The notes under the pieces: model-generated
What the model was told of the DNA's origin: nothing
What the model saw: the letters and a program-made list of their open reading frames with translations, nothing else
Databases searched by the model: none
Part shown: in pieces, positions 46,540 to 58,939 of the stretch
How positions within the stretch are numbered: position 1 is the stretch's first letter
Layout of the letters: the number at the start of each line of letters is the position of its first letter
Program-made: the position numbers and the translations under genes
Assembly: GCA_031761425.1 (NCBI GenBank)
Contig: JARFXV010000307.1
Coordinates: forward strand, 1-64,000
From: Cosmopolites sordidus
Taxonomy: Eukaryota > Arthropoda > Insecta > Coleoptera > Curculionidae
Direction of reading: 5' to 3'
Length of the DNA stretch: 64,000 nt

Positions 46540-47430
46540 TGAAATGTGATATGAAGTGATATATCAAATACATTTCAAAATCTAAAACATGATATGCTGC
46601 CATGCCATGTTGCTAGATAAGATGTGCAACAAACCTTCGAGGAGCTCGAAAATAAAGCCTCTTTTAGAAACAAAAATGAAGTACAAAATTTCAAGAACAA
46701 AAAGCAGGTCGACAGAAAAACATCTTAGGTGAACCATTATCCAAGTTTTGAGTTATGAAGAAATTTTGTGGTAGTGAAAAGATCTAATGTTATTGATGAT
46801 GGTAATATGAAGGTAGATGTTATATCTACAGATGGGGTTAGTATGTGGTGAACATAAGTCTATGTTATTGGATACTAGTGAAGAAATCGACATCGCTTTA
46901 GCCGAGCAAATGGATATAGATCAGCCACTGGAGAATCAGCTTCTGTTCTGCGAGGACCGACTTCAATTTCAACATCGGGAATATCCAAATGTGTTACCGA
47001 GCATACCGAATATCTAACTCGCGATGAAACTACGCCCACAGAATACCTACGCCAAAGGGGCAGTAGTTAACTAGTGAGGCTCTCCTTCCCCGTGGTATCC
47101 ATGTTAGATGAGTTCCTCTCATCTCACGTTTAACAGGTTTTCGTCCAGGCCATTAGTGTGATTCTATATTTCACTAGTTTCTAAATGTGGCCCATTGCCC
47201 AGAGGTGTCTGGGATAAGGTAGTTAAACATCAGTTCCATGGACGAGCATCGTAAAGAGCTACTTACCCTAAATATATGGATAGTGACTAACATAACTTTT
47301 TACAATGTATTCTTGAAGAAAGGATCTAAGCACTATTCTTCAATCATATCAATCGTAGAAAATATCGACGCTCATTCAAGATCAGTAGGATAAATGCCAA
47401 ACGATCTAATAGAACTAATATAAAATACTG
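46540..47430. other. unassigned, short open frame at 46817-47017
   Basis: A 66-codon frame (SEEIDIALAEQMDIDQPLEN) is acidic and protein-like but matches nothing I recognise. It may belong to an unrecognised retroelement. Confidence 0.3.
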
Positions 47431-47432
47431 GG

Positions 47433-48616
47433 TTGTTTCATAAGTTCCCGCCGTTTTATTTGTTAAAACATTTTATTCGCAAAAGCAACATTTCTTACAA
47501 CAAATTAATCAATGATGTATTCTCCGTCATTATTCACGACCTGCTCCCAACTCTGGGTCAATTTATTGACGCCGTTTCGCCAGAAATCACTGAGCCTGGA
47601 CTCGAAGAAGTTGATAAGCTAGTTTTTTGTGGTCCTTATCATTGGCGAAGGTTACGTCTCTCATTTGGTTGGACAGCGAGCGGAAGAAACGATAATCGGT
47701 TGGCACAAAATCTCAATAGTACGACGTATGCGGAAAAACCTCCCATTCGAGAGCATTCAGGGCCTTCTTGATAAAGTTTGGCTAGGTAGAATTCCTTGTC
47801 GACTGTCTTGTTCTTCTCCAGTATTTCCCAGTACACGAGTCCTCCCAGTCCCACCAAACGTAGATCATGGTTTCCTGAGATGAAGGTCTTACTTAACTCT
47901 CGGCTTTGGCGTCCACCTACGACCTGCGACCACCCATTCCTTCCTTTGCTTCATATTGACACAGAGATACCTTTTCTCATCTTCCGTAACGATTCTGTAT
48001 ACGAATCGTTGCTTGTGGCCGCTTATTGGTCGGTGTCGGGCGAAATTTTAGGCATGTTTGGTGCGGCGATTGTCCTTGTTGTTGGTTAGTTTGTGGCTAC
48101 AAGTAGCCCAAGCTACAAGCTTTTGAGTAAATCTCATAGATTTAAGATATCAGGCGATTGTCACAAGGCCGCAGTATATCTTCTCAGCTAATTCGTGGCA
48201 TTTTTGACGGTCGTCCTCTTTAAAAAGCGCTCTAAAATGGTCCTCGTCAAAGTCGGAAAGCCAACCAGAGCTGGTAGTGTCGTCCAGATCAAAGTTGCCA
48301 TTTTTGAACTTGGCAAACCAATCTCGAGCCGTCGAAACGGCTATAGCGTCCTCTCCATATACGGCACAAATGTCTCGAACTCCTTTTACAGCTTTTTTAC
48401 CACAGCGAAAGGCAAGTGTCGAAAATGAAGCTTTTGTCGCCTGGAATTTCTATTTCAAGTCTGAATGTTAATTAAAAATAAGTTTTCCGAAAAATATCGC
48501 CAATAGTTTGTAGTGTAAGAAAATGACTTTTAAATGCATATATACACTTGATCAAATAAAATAAAACTGGAGGAAAGACATGTTCATTATAAAAACGGCG
48601 GGAACTTATGCAACAA
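47433..48616 (-). mobile_element. mariner, both ends present, pseudogenic
   Basis: Ends TTGTTTCATAAGTTCCCGCCG and, inverted, TTGTTGCATAAGTTCCCGCCG, 1184 bases in all, near full length for mariner. On the minus strand the N-terminal piece reads GVRDICAVYGEDAIA and WFAKFKNGNFDLDDT (48390-48280). The later part reads VYWEILEKNKTVDKEFYLA and LYQEGPECSRMG (47830-47740). In-frame stops and indels inactivate it. Only one third of the length is lost to indels, so it is younger than most neighbours. Confidence 0.85.
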
Positions 48617-48629
48617 AACATTAGAAACA

Positions 48630-49200
48630 TTTGAGGCGAACCAGAAGGCTAGGTTGAGAAAACTCATATGGAAGTTTCGTCAAATGAGAAAAGTTCGACC
48701 AGGTTGTGTAGAACATGAAGAATGATGCATTCACTGAATCATCTATTAGTTCGTGGGGAACATGGAACACACGAAAAATGGTTTTACATGTTTCTATGTA
48801 GACTATCCAGTCCCTGTGTAGACAGATGAACAACACAGCAAAAAAGACAGTTGCTCCCTGCCTCGCCTAGACAATACATTAGTAAGTTTTTTCAACCTAA
48901 ACCCCTAAGAAAGGAATATTCGCCAGTAGAATTGAAGAAAGAGGATCGGGAGAACAGTAAATTTCACAGTCAGCTCTGGTTTATGACAACTTTCAGTAAT
49001 ATAACATGGTATATGTAATGCATCTGCTGATAGTTTAATTGAAGCAGTCCTGAATGAGTAATCTTGGACGTGCTTAGTGTGACATTATTGTGATCGGTGA
49101 AAGGTTGGTTGACCACGCTAACAATTTCAGAAAGGTATTCAAATGTCTCAGACGCTCTGTGTTGAAACTAAACCTATAGAAATCCCCTCTATTTCAGATA
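48630..49200 (+). mobile_element. Gypsy-type LTR retrotransposon RT scrap
   Basis: KDSCSLPRLDNTL (48840-48885 region) corresponds to the KDSYPLPRIDD block of Ty3/Gypsy RT, and CDIIVIGERLVDHANNFRKV with CLRRSVLKLNL (49079-49180) to the region around the catalytic YLDD and after. The catalytic motif itself is degraded, with stops between blocks. No LTRs were found. Confidence 0.6.
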
Positions 49201-49790
49201 CAGATACGAAGTGTGTAAATAAAATAATGAGACTGGTGTCGCAGCGTTCGATTTGGCAAAAGTCTTGGCTTTCCCTTTGGAGGGATGGCAGCTCAACATC
49301 TGATGCCTCTTCAGTACGATTTTGAATATCCTAGAGTAACTTGGTCATCCGTAGCATTTTTTTTTCGTGATTCGGATGTTTCTCGTGCTGAAAATGAGTG
49401 TGACAACAATTTGTAGCAACAGTGCACTATCAAGTTTTGTTTCATACTTGGGCACAGTGCACACAACGGAAACCTTTGCAAAACTCCATAACGCTACGCC
49501 ACCAGTCTAGTTACTTTATTTACATACCTCGTATATGAGCTATATTGTTTTCAGTCGGAGAATTGTGGTCGATTTGCAGAAGATCAAAGTTGTGAGAACT
49601 GAGCGGACCGGGCAACATTAATGCTCTTTTACTCAGATCAGGTTATGTTAACACGTTGACGTTAACACGTCAGGTTTCTTTGTGACATTTAAATATATAT
49701 TTTCATAAAAAAATTACAAAAATAGACTTAAACTTATACAATGATTCACTTATAGACAATATTTATGATTTTCGCGAGTACTTAGCTTCC
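49200..49790. other. unassigned sequence
   Basis: Possibly the remainder of the Gypsy relic, but no motif supports it. Confidence 0.3.
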
Positions 49791-51290
49791 GGTAGGTCCC
49801 TTTTCAATCCCCAACAGTAATCGGCTAACACTCCAGGACTCCATTTCCCTTCATGTCACATCTCTATAAGGGAAATATTCTGGTGGAATCTCTCGTCGTG
49901 TTTGTCACTCATAGTACCCAGGTTTTCAGTGAAAACATTCAAATGTGAGTCCAGTGGTCTGCCCTGTGATTACCCAAAATATTTTTTACGACATTAACAA
50001 GACATTTCTAGAAGGGTATTTCAAGATCATTCAGTTTTTACTGAAAGCTAAAAGTTATTCTTCATTAGTACCCTTTTTTGAGGACCTACAAGTATCCCCC
50101 CTTAATTTTTGCGTCGCTAATTTTGAGGAATCTTTTCAGTCAGATATAAAAATCCACTACCATTTTTGTCCATCATTTACAAAAAAATGTATAAGGCCGA
50201 GTTTAATTTGCAACGGTGGTAAAAGTACATCCTCAGGGTTCATCAGAGGTGTACTTTTAACATTCTTATGTCCTGGAGAAAGTGACTTACGCTTGGGCCA
50301 CAATATCTTTATATAATGATTTTTTTATCTGTACTGTCCCATTCGCAAATAAAACAGCAATGTTTTGTGTAATCAAGCTGCAGTCCAAGCAAAAGGGCAA
50401 TGGCTCTAAAATCCCCCACACATTTTCAAGGAGTATTTACTGTATTCAATCTTTTCCAGAACGAATTTTATATTTTTGTAGGTTTCTTTCATATTAGACA
50501 CACGGGCTACAGGTACTGGAGGAAATATATTTTCGTTGTATAGCAACACTGCTTTCAAATTAGTTTTTGATGAGTCAATGAACAATCGCCAGTGACTTGA
50601 ATCGTAATCAAAATTTAACAGATTCATTAGTGTATGAATGTCATTATAATAGACTAAATCATCTGCTTGAGAAAAATAAGGTTTCAATTCATCATCGTGA
50701 TGGTAAAAATAGAAATTTATTGTACTAATAGAAAGTAGATTACAGTCGTTTAATCTAGATCCCAAAAGCTCAGCCTATTTTTTAGATAAATGTAAATCAC
50801 GTACCAAATCATTTAGGTTACCTTGTGTCAATTAGTGTGGTTCTTTTGAAGTACTGGGTTTAAAATTGGGTCGCACTTTACCTCCAAGTTATCGTCTAGA
50901 CTAGCAGCAGCTTCTTGAGTTTCTAATGGATGTGGAGGTGTTGGCACAGGCAATTCTGCACTGTGTAAGTTTGGTCTTTTTACAGGTGACAGATCTGGGT
51001 ACTTGATGGTGTGTTTTGACTTAGTTGTGACACCCTTTACAGCAGTCAAACAAAAATAATAATCACTTACGTGATTTGTTAGTTCCGTCCAAATCATTGA
51101 CACAGCAAAGCGCATATGTCTAGATCCCTTAGCCCAAACCAACAGAAGTCTCACATAGCAGATATGTAGAACCCAGGATTTATCTTGATGGCGCACAGAA
51201 AAACCAAATAATGTTTGGTTACTAATAGTGTGGAATTTCGACGCTGAGAGGTAAAAGTTAATTCTCCACACACATAAAAAAACTATCCGG
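49790..51290 (-). pseudogene. multi-copy gene-like relic of unknown function
   Basis: Three minus-strand frames join collinearly. 51271-50828 has FGFSVRHQDKSWVLHICYVR, SDYYFCLTAVKGV and KSKHTIKYPDL. Next is a stop-broken stretch (LNDLVRDLHLSKK, AELLGSRL), then 50765-50406 (HWRLFIDSSKTNLKAVLLYN, NMKETYKNIKFVLE). The rest to about 49790 has CFICEWDSTDKK and LLPPLQIKLGLIHFF. The layout resembles a repeated protein family found in many arthropod and cnidarian genomes, with paired Cys motifs and an Asp-Ser-Ser-Lys core; I know no assigned function. At least four stops or shifts make this copy dead. Confidence 0.6.
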
Positions 51291-51299
51291 GTAATTTAA

Positions 51300-52055
51300 A
51301 CACTTTCGTGGCATATTTACGGCCTTAACGAATATCAATAAATTTAAATTTGTTGACTATGATAGCTATCTAACTTCAGAAATGCCGTTATTCAAACATA
51401 AACACGTATATGAAGTGAAATTTAACATGTAACTGTCACAAAAAAACTGAGGGTGACTAGAAAAAAATAACATTACTTTTGTAAAGTATAATCAAATATC
51501 ATTACAAAATTCATGTGACAAAAACAGTCTTTATCAATATTATCTATTACCTCGAAATGGTTTTTACAACTTAAATATACAGAGTGTAAATTGCAAGATA
51601 GATTAAAAATAATTTAATTGCGAAGTAGATAATCGAGCTGGTAGTGCATGTGGAAATGATAACGCATTTTTTTCTCTCATCAGACAATTGTAAGCATTGC
51701 CAAGAAGTAAAGTACAACGATCTTAGATTTCCCAAGACGGCGGTGAAGAATGACTATTAGTAGTCTATTGCCTAGAAAAGCCAAGGAAAAGATTGTGTAC
51801 TTGGTCTTATTATGAAATAGAAGTAATAATGCAGTTCGTCCTTTCAAGAGGTAGCACCTCACACATCATAAGTAAAATCATACTGGTTTCAATACAGCCC
51901 TATTTTTCTCGGAGCGGCCCTATTTTTCTTCGTGCATCTAAATTTGGAGTTTTAAAACGGGTTCTGGATAATTCCGAAGGGTAATGCAGGTCAGGAATGC
52001 AGGTCAGTGCAAATTCACTGACTTAGATTAGTTCACTGAGATTAGTTCCTGTGAT
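51300..52055. other. AT-rich DNA, nothing recognised
   Basis: No supported coding or repeat match. Confidence 0.5.
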
Positions 52056-52060
52056 CTTAA

Positions 52061-52925
52061 CCCTCAAGAGAAGCATTGGATAAGAATACCCAGGGGTGAA
52101 TTAAAAGTGTTTTTCCTTATAAATGGTCACTTTGCGGGGATGAATTTAAGTGGGGGAATTTTTTTTACTATCCCCATTACAGATCCCCTACCATAGCCAT
52201 CTTAAGATGCGAATATTAACAAAAATATAAGTGACTGTAGTCAGTCTATGGGTATACGCCACCCAGTGTTGTTGTTGTATCACGGTTTTTTTTTTCGATC
52301 CTGACACAGTTTGTTTGTAAATCATAAATATATTTTCTATAGTATTTTTATTGAAAACTTTGATTTTTACTTTTTTTAACATTTATTTATCGGTTTCTTT
52401 CATTTTCTATTTAGCTCAAAATGAACACCCGTTCTCGTATTCGCTGTGCGTCTGAAGTAGAAGCTTTATATGAGGCAGCTGATATTATCGACGACAAAGA
52501 GAGTGAAAGCGAGACCGAATCGGTTTTTCAAGAGCATCATACCTGTGAACTTTACGTAACTAAATAAATATATTTTTTTTAAATAAAGTTAAATTATGTA
52601 ATAAGTATCTGAAAGTACATTAAGTCCCCTTTTAAATGCAGTTGGAAGAAGTTTGTATCTATTAATTTCGCCTAGATATGATAGTTTGAATAGAACACCT
52701 CATTTTTTTATTTTTGCTGATTTTTTCGATGGTATTAGGAACAGTATTATTTTTTGGAACGTTCTATAGATATAGTCTTTTTCTATACTGATTGAGGTTT
52801 AAATTAAAAAAATAAATAAATATATTAAATTGGATAATTTAATCAAAATATATTAATAATCAAAGGCATACGGGCATACCTATGTGCTCCTGAATCGGGA
52901 ACCGCCGAAGCGCTTCTCATGAGGG
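52061..52925 (+). mobile_element. non-autonomous piggyBac element, copy 2 (both TTAA sites)
   Basis: TTAA at 52057-52060 and 52926-52929 flanks ends CCCTCAAGAGAAGC and, inverted, CCCTCATGAGAAGC, the hallmark of piggyBac elements, 865 bases long. The 50-codon ORF at 52421-52564 (MNTRSRIRCASEVEALYEAA, then SESETESVFQEHHT) is the same as in copy 1 with substitutions and no frameshift, and has a stop shortly after. The rest of the transposase is absent. Confidence 0.9.
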
Positions 52926-52934
52926 TTAATGGAA

Positions 52935-55400
52935 TTTAATAGTAGACTAATCGGCTAATACCTGGCAAAACTCGTCAACAAGTTCCTGAATGATTTTTAC
53001 TGGTCAAGGAGCAAATAATAAATCTTAAAAAGGTGTAGCAGGTGGACTAACAAACCTACGAAAAGCTCTGATGTGATAGTATAATATTAGGAGTCCATTC
53101 GACAGGAGTACATTGTGACATTATTTCAGTAAATGGGATAAATTCTATGTATTACCAAACAAAAGGGCCGTAACAGTAGCTGAAACATTTGCAAAGAATG
53201 GATGTAGGTTCGGCATGCTCTTGAAACTATATTCACAACTTCGAGACTGCTTTGTGCTAGGGAATTATCGGAATTCTAAAGATCAACGAGACACGCAAAC
53301 ACCTTCACATCCTTGCATGCATGAACTGGATTATCAATAGTTCATTATCAAAGGTAGTTTCATATCATCAGAGACTAGGATCAATTTCTCCATTTTTTCC
53401 TACTAAGATACTGAGCATCGTGACCCTTGCAGTGTTCTCACAAACTTCAAATATCTTTAGAGGGACAATAGAGGCCACTGAAGCGAATAAACATCTTCTA
53501 TATCAAGAAAAACACCAGATATGACTCAAAGGAGTGCACAATAACCGTTCGGAATGATTTGAACACAGTGAAAACTAAACCGAATAGAGAATAACCTAAC
53601 AACTATGTAGTGTCGTATCTAAGATTTTTTTCGAAAAATAAGATCAACGATAGAACAGTGATTATTTTGAAAATATTGTTTTTTTTAGTTGTGAAATATA
53701 TCTTAAAATTTTCAGTAAAACAACTCACGAACTTATGGACCATCTTAATAAAATAATGAATTTATAATCATTTTTTTCCTGACTGACTGACTGAATATTG
53801 TCATATATCCTCTGGGAATGTCTAGTGTTTATGATTGGCAGTCATGCTAACACTAAAGTCTATGGTAACTGAATAACCAAAAGGTATCTCCTTAAGGAAC
53901 TAAATGAACAATGATGATGTTCTGTGAATAATATATAATTTAAATTTTAAAGCGTTATTTATGTGCTTTGTTTAGTTTTTAACAAAATAACTAAAGTTCA
54001 ATTCCAATATTTCATAATAGATTAAAGTAAGTTTTTCCAGTAAAAACACAAGATTATCTACATGCGTAGTTATTGTTTTCCTAAAAACAAAACCTTTGAT
54101 AATAGACAGATATACAACATATTTGTACGTATTTGAAATGAGTTAAAAAGGTTACTTTTACTTTCGCGGCTATAATGATTGTGATTAGATTTAATTTGTG
54201 ATCTCACGAATTGAACTTTTATTATTCCTTGTATCCCCATGTCAGAGAAACTGATGTCATCCTGTTTTCCAATTTAGAAAATTTATCTGTAATCATTGAC
54301 GTCACTGATATTTATTCAAATGAGATAATAGTATCACTACGGCTCATAATTATACTATTTTATTTAACCAGAGCTAGACCCTCACTTCGTGAATTTACCT
54401 CGAAGTGGGGTTTTGGATTGACGTGTCGGAGGGCTCTAGTTAACATAGGATATTACCATGTTATCCACTGCGGTTAGGGTAAAAAGTGTACTATGTTCAT
54501 TACAAGGGTGTTATTTATCAAGTACTGTGGTGGGACTTCCCAGAAGATAATTTGAAATAGTGAAAAATTGGGGGCACTGGATTAATCTGATTATTTCAAA
54601 CAATTTAGAAAGGGTTAAACATACGCAGGACTTAATTTTTATAAGTCTGAAGCTGTGGCAAAAGGTGATTGCAAGAAATCTAGACCAAACTTGATATCTG
54701 TATAATACAACGGATCTAACGAAAACAGAATTTTGATTTTTTGGGGAATATTGTTGTTTCTGATCGCTACAGAATACAGTAGATTGGAAACACATCCTTG
54801 CATATGGAGTAGTTAATTTAGGAAGACCATTTAAGTGATATATGCCCTCACAGCTGCTTAAACAATATTTATTATATTTGAAGAAAATTATTTTACCATC
54901 GTCATAAGCAATGTAGCTCATTTTCATTTAAATAGGGTGGTAAATATGGTGGTCAAGGATTTTTACTTAAAGCAATGTAAATTCATGATTCTTTTATGTT
55001 TGTATATAACAAAGAACTTTTTGAATAATTCCAAAATGAACATACACACAAATGAGTATGTGACACGACATAAGTCCGATCTTTTACCATCAAGATATCA
55101 TTTTAAATATATTCAAAAGAATGTTAACTTTATGATTATAAAAATATACAAGTTTTCCTCTAAATTTCTGGTTAAAGTCCAAAATTGCAGCAAATAAAAG
55201 CCTAAAGGAATACTTGTTTAAAAAAGCGAATTTAACATTAAATTATTTTTTTAGTGATATAGATAGATTTAATATAGCTAAATAAAACATTTGTATATTT
55301 TATATTAGAATAGTATTCCTTATTAGTGGTACAATGTTATTGATTGATTGTTTGACTTTATTTTCTTTTTTTATCTTTTGTAAGAATTATTTATTATGTT
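52935..55400. other. unassigned; open frames at 54211-54477 (+) and 54927-54511 (-)
   Basis: Neither the 88-codon plus frame nor the 138-codon minus frame has a recognisable domain or splice context. Sequence around 53420-53540 has a protein-like feel on the minus strand (LVFFLI, KFVRTLQGSRC) that may be a decayed LINE, but this is not supported enough to call. Confidence 0.3.
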
Positions 55401-55505
55401 TGTTATATTTATTATTTTAAGTTCACAATGTTCCGTGTAAACATGGCAGTTACAAATGAACCCTTCATTGGGACAAATAAATCTTTATCTATTTATCTAT
55501 CAATA
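55400..55505 (+). mobile_element. 3' end of a LINE-like retroposon
   Basis: GGGACAAATAAATCTTTATC followed by TATTTATCTATC, a polyadenylation-like signal plus short repeat tail of the kind ending Jockey/CR1-type copies. No coding part is recognisable upstream. Confidence 0.4.
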
Positions 55506-55559
55506 AACAAAACTGCCAATTTGGGTCTCAGAAAATACCCTTGAATTACATCAAATAAC

Positions 55560-55735
55560 ACTGCCGTCCAAAAACAAAGGTGTGGTGTGGTACTGACAAA
55601 TGCGGAATTTTCGGGCCATTTTTTTTCGAAGATGGAGCTACAGTAGCCGATAATTCAGCCTGCTATGTAACCATGTTTGAAAACTTTTGCAAGCCAAAAC
55701 TTCGGAGATGAGGAATTGACAGCAGTGATTTCAAC
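55560..55735 (+). mobile_element. HTH-type transposase scrap
   Basis: VWCGTDKCGIFGPFFFEDGA followed by NSACYVTMFENF corresponds to the strand before the second Asp block in the same family as 42.9-43.4 kb. Confidence 0.55.
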
Positions 55736-56428
55736 AAGGTGGAGGTCCTTGCTCATACGTCCAGAGCTTCCATGAAGTTTGGGCTGCATTCCTTAATGGA
55801 GCAGTTTCACGCTTTGGTGACGTCTCATGGCCGCCTCGGTGATCAGTCCTTTCCCTTTTTGATTTTTATCTTCGGAAGTACTTGAAATCAAGCATGTATA
55901 AGGTAAGTCTCGCACATTGGAAGAATTGAAGACCGCTATACGTGATCGAATTGAATATATACAGTTAAATAATACAAAAGCAGTACAAAAAATAGGAGTA
56001 CTATTTAGAAAATAGGCTTTCAAGTAATAAAATTTCTTGGATTTCTTAAAATAAAATGCAACTGCTACAAAAATACTTTTCTTATCGTTACTCGCCTTTT
56101 GAAGTCTCAAACTGGTCATTTGGAGCCCGATCCTTGCTAATGATCTGGTTAAAAGACAAATCTGCAGAAAGAGTGAAATAGAACGTCCCACTTCCTCTCT
56201 TTGTAAGACGTCATCAACTTTCTAGCTTCTCTGACAGCTTGATTAGCCCGGTATATATTCTCGGGATGGAGGGATGATAGCTTTTCTCACGTGATGATTT
56301 TGGTACGGAGAAAGGATATCAATCAAGCTGTCACGGAATGTCAATTTTCAGGACTGGATATGTGGAACGGAGAGTTTGTTGAAATTTCGCCCATTCTAGA
56401 GAAATTAAACGGCTCCCAAGAGTCCGTT

Positions 56429-56461
56429 AGCAGAATTCAATTCAATTCAATTCAATTCAAG
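56429..56461. repeat. (CAATT)n short tandem repeat
   Basis: Six consecutive pentamers within unassigned DNA. Confidence 0.9.
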
Positions 56462-57016
56462 CAGTGAAGGACCGACACAGAAATTGCTCGATTGGAATTT
56501 TAGTGAGAAAGAAATCAATAACATCGCCCATATTTAACATCTATCACATAATTAACATACATATAGGTATTAAAAAAAAATGTTTTACGCATTTGTTATA
56601 AAAATTTAATGAAATGACAAAAATTGTTTCTAAATGCCTGGAATGCCTTGCTGCATGAAGATATAGATCATTTAATTTGGTCCATGTCTTGCAGAGTTAC
56701 GGTGTTGTAACTCTTGGTAAGTGATAATCATGGTGGATCACTGAAATATTTTAGATGCATTTTCTTTTAAACGGGTACGTAAATAGATTAAATCAGATGA
56801 TTGTGATATCAGATGAAGAAAAGCCAAGAAAGGAAGATTATTAAACCACCATTACACCCTCACAAAGTCACTGGTATAATTTATAGTCCGTACAAATCAT
56901 TGGTCTACATTTTTTCGAAGAAGTGGTTGCCCCAAAAATTTTAACCAAAAGAATTTAACATCAGAACATAAATGGTAAATGTCAAAGTTTCGATATTAAA
57001 AGAATTAAGATAAGAT

Positions 57017-58640
57017 ACAGGGCCGCTATTATATATATGGAAACGGTCAAATATCTCGAGAACGCTTTGAGATATCTTAATAAAATTTTCAGGAAATGTC
57101 AATTCAAAAAGGAAATGTCGCTTTTTGAGTATATTTTCATTTTAATAATGATGAATCATTTTGAAATAGATAATTATTACGTCATATACGGCATTTTTAA
57201 ATAACGATTTATATTATCTTTGTATTACATAATTTTTTCAAATAAATAGTCATGAATTACATTAAACATTGGACGTTTAATTTAATCAGCAACAACATTC
57301 GTTTTAACGTTTTTTTTTCTATATAGGATTGCTATATATGTGTATATATCAAATATCTCGAGAACGCTTTTAGAGTTTTTGATGAAATTTTGTACACAAA
57401 CATCAGTTTCATCAATTTTCATTTTTTTTCTAGTCGCATATTTCAAATCCAAGGCTAACTTATTTTTTTTTTTGTCAACAGTATTTCAATTTGGTATTGT
57501 TGAAAAGAGCATTTTTCTGAATTCAACAAGGTAAATATTGTATGGTTTTTCTCAAAATAGATTTAAAAAATGGCTAAAAGATGTTTCAGTCTCTTTTGTC
57601 AATATCAGATGTAAAAAAAAACAACAATGCTGCTTCATCGGTGAAAATAATATTTGAAACAAAATTTGGAATTCGCAAAACTCAACTCTTCGATCAAAAT
57701 TATCTTAATTCTTATAGTAATTGTATTTTGTAAGGATAAACATATTTTTCATTATTTTTTGGACTGAGCGTCTACAAGTTATGATTTAAAACTAATTGTT
57801 GCACGGAAACCTTACTATTGTCTACTATATCAATTAAAAATTCTACGAATTTTTGGCACTAATTTTTGCCTTCCTAATTTTGGACGACTCATAATCTTGC
57901 CTGTATCATTGAACCTTTTCACTGTTTTTGACGTCAACTATTGACATAGTGATATTTCTATTCGGATGTACTTCATTAAATACTCGAAAAACTTCAGCAT
58001 AAGTGCGTTTTATGCCACCGTATCCAACAACTGTTAGTATTTCAATTCTTTCTCTTTCAGTTAAATACATATTAATTCCATAAAAATGGAAAGAAGTTTG
58101 AAATTCACAGATTAACGTTAACAGATCAAACAGTTTCATAGCCTACTAAATTAAAAATATATTTACCCTAGAACCACATTTTTCAAATCTATTTTGAATA
58201 AAAAAACATATGTTTATATCGTTGAATTCAGAAAAAAATGCTCTTCAACGATGATAAATTCAACTACTGTTATCATTAAAAAAAAATCAAGTTAGTCTTA
58301 GATTTCAAATATGCGACAAGAACAATATATATGTACCCAAAAAGTGGCAAATATTTCCAGATTTTTGTTCACAAAATTTCATTGATAAATCTCAAAGCGT
58401 TCTTGAGATATTTGATCGCTTCCATACATAATAGCGACCCTGTATAGAAAAAAAACGTTAAAACCAATGTTGTTGCTGATTAAAGTAAACGTCCAACATT
58501 TAAAACGACTATTTATTTGAAAAAATGATGTAATGCAAAGATAATATAAATCGCTATTTAAAAATACCGTATATGACGTAATGATTATCCATTTCAAAAT
58601 GATTCATCATTATGATAAAAAAATATCTGAGTCCTTCAAA
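57017..58640 (-). mobile_element. DNA transposon with about 450-bp inverted arms and HTH ORF
   Basis: The arms 57125-57580 and 58185-58640 are inverted copies at roughly 80-85% identity, sharing words such as TCATATACGG, TTTAATCAGCAACAACATT and TCAAATATCTC. The spacer holds a minus-strand ORF (58139-57906) with MYLTERERIEILTVVGYGG and FRVFNEVHPNRNITMS, a helix-turn-helix start like DUF4817-type transposases, without a catalytic domain. An extra outer copy of the end (CAGGGCCGCTATTATA) precedes the left arm at 57019, so ends were duplicated. Confidence 0.75.
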
Positions 58641-58939
58641 AGATGCAAGAACCAGTTACATTTTTACATGTTGGTAATTAATTTAAATTCAAACCATTTT
58701 TATAAATACAAATGTTATGAAGGGTTCAGGAATCAATTTTGTTTATTCAAACAGGCACCGGCTGACTAAACCACTTTTTGTCAACGAACTTTTATAGGAA
58801 ATGGCTCTCTTAAGCCAGAAAATCTGTAGTATTAAAACTAAAGAAAAAATATTAATCTTTAAATAAAACATTCAAAAAGCTCAAAATTGAGCAATCAGAA
58901 GGGCATGTACCTAAATAGAGCATCAACATCGTAGGAAAT

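Noticed and set aside
53280..53560. Possible LINE RT on the minus strand
   Set aside because: Scattered short matches only (LVFFLI, KFVRTLQ); no ordered set of RT motifs.
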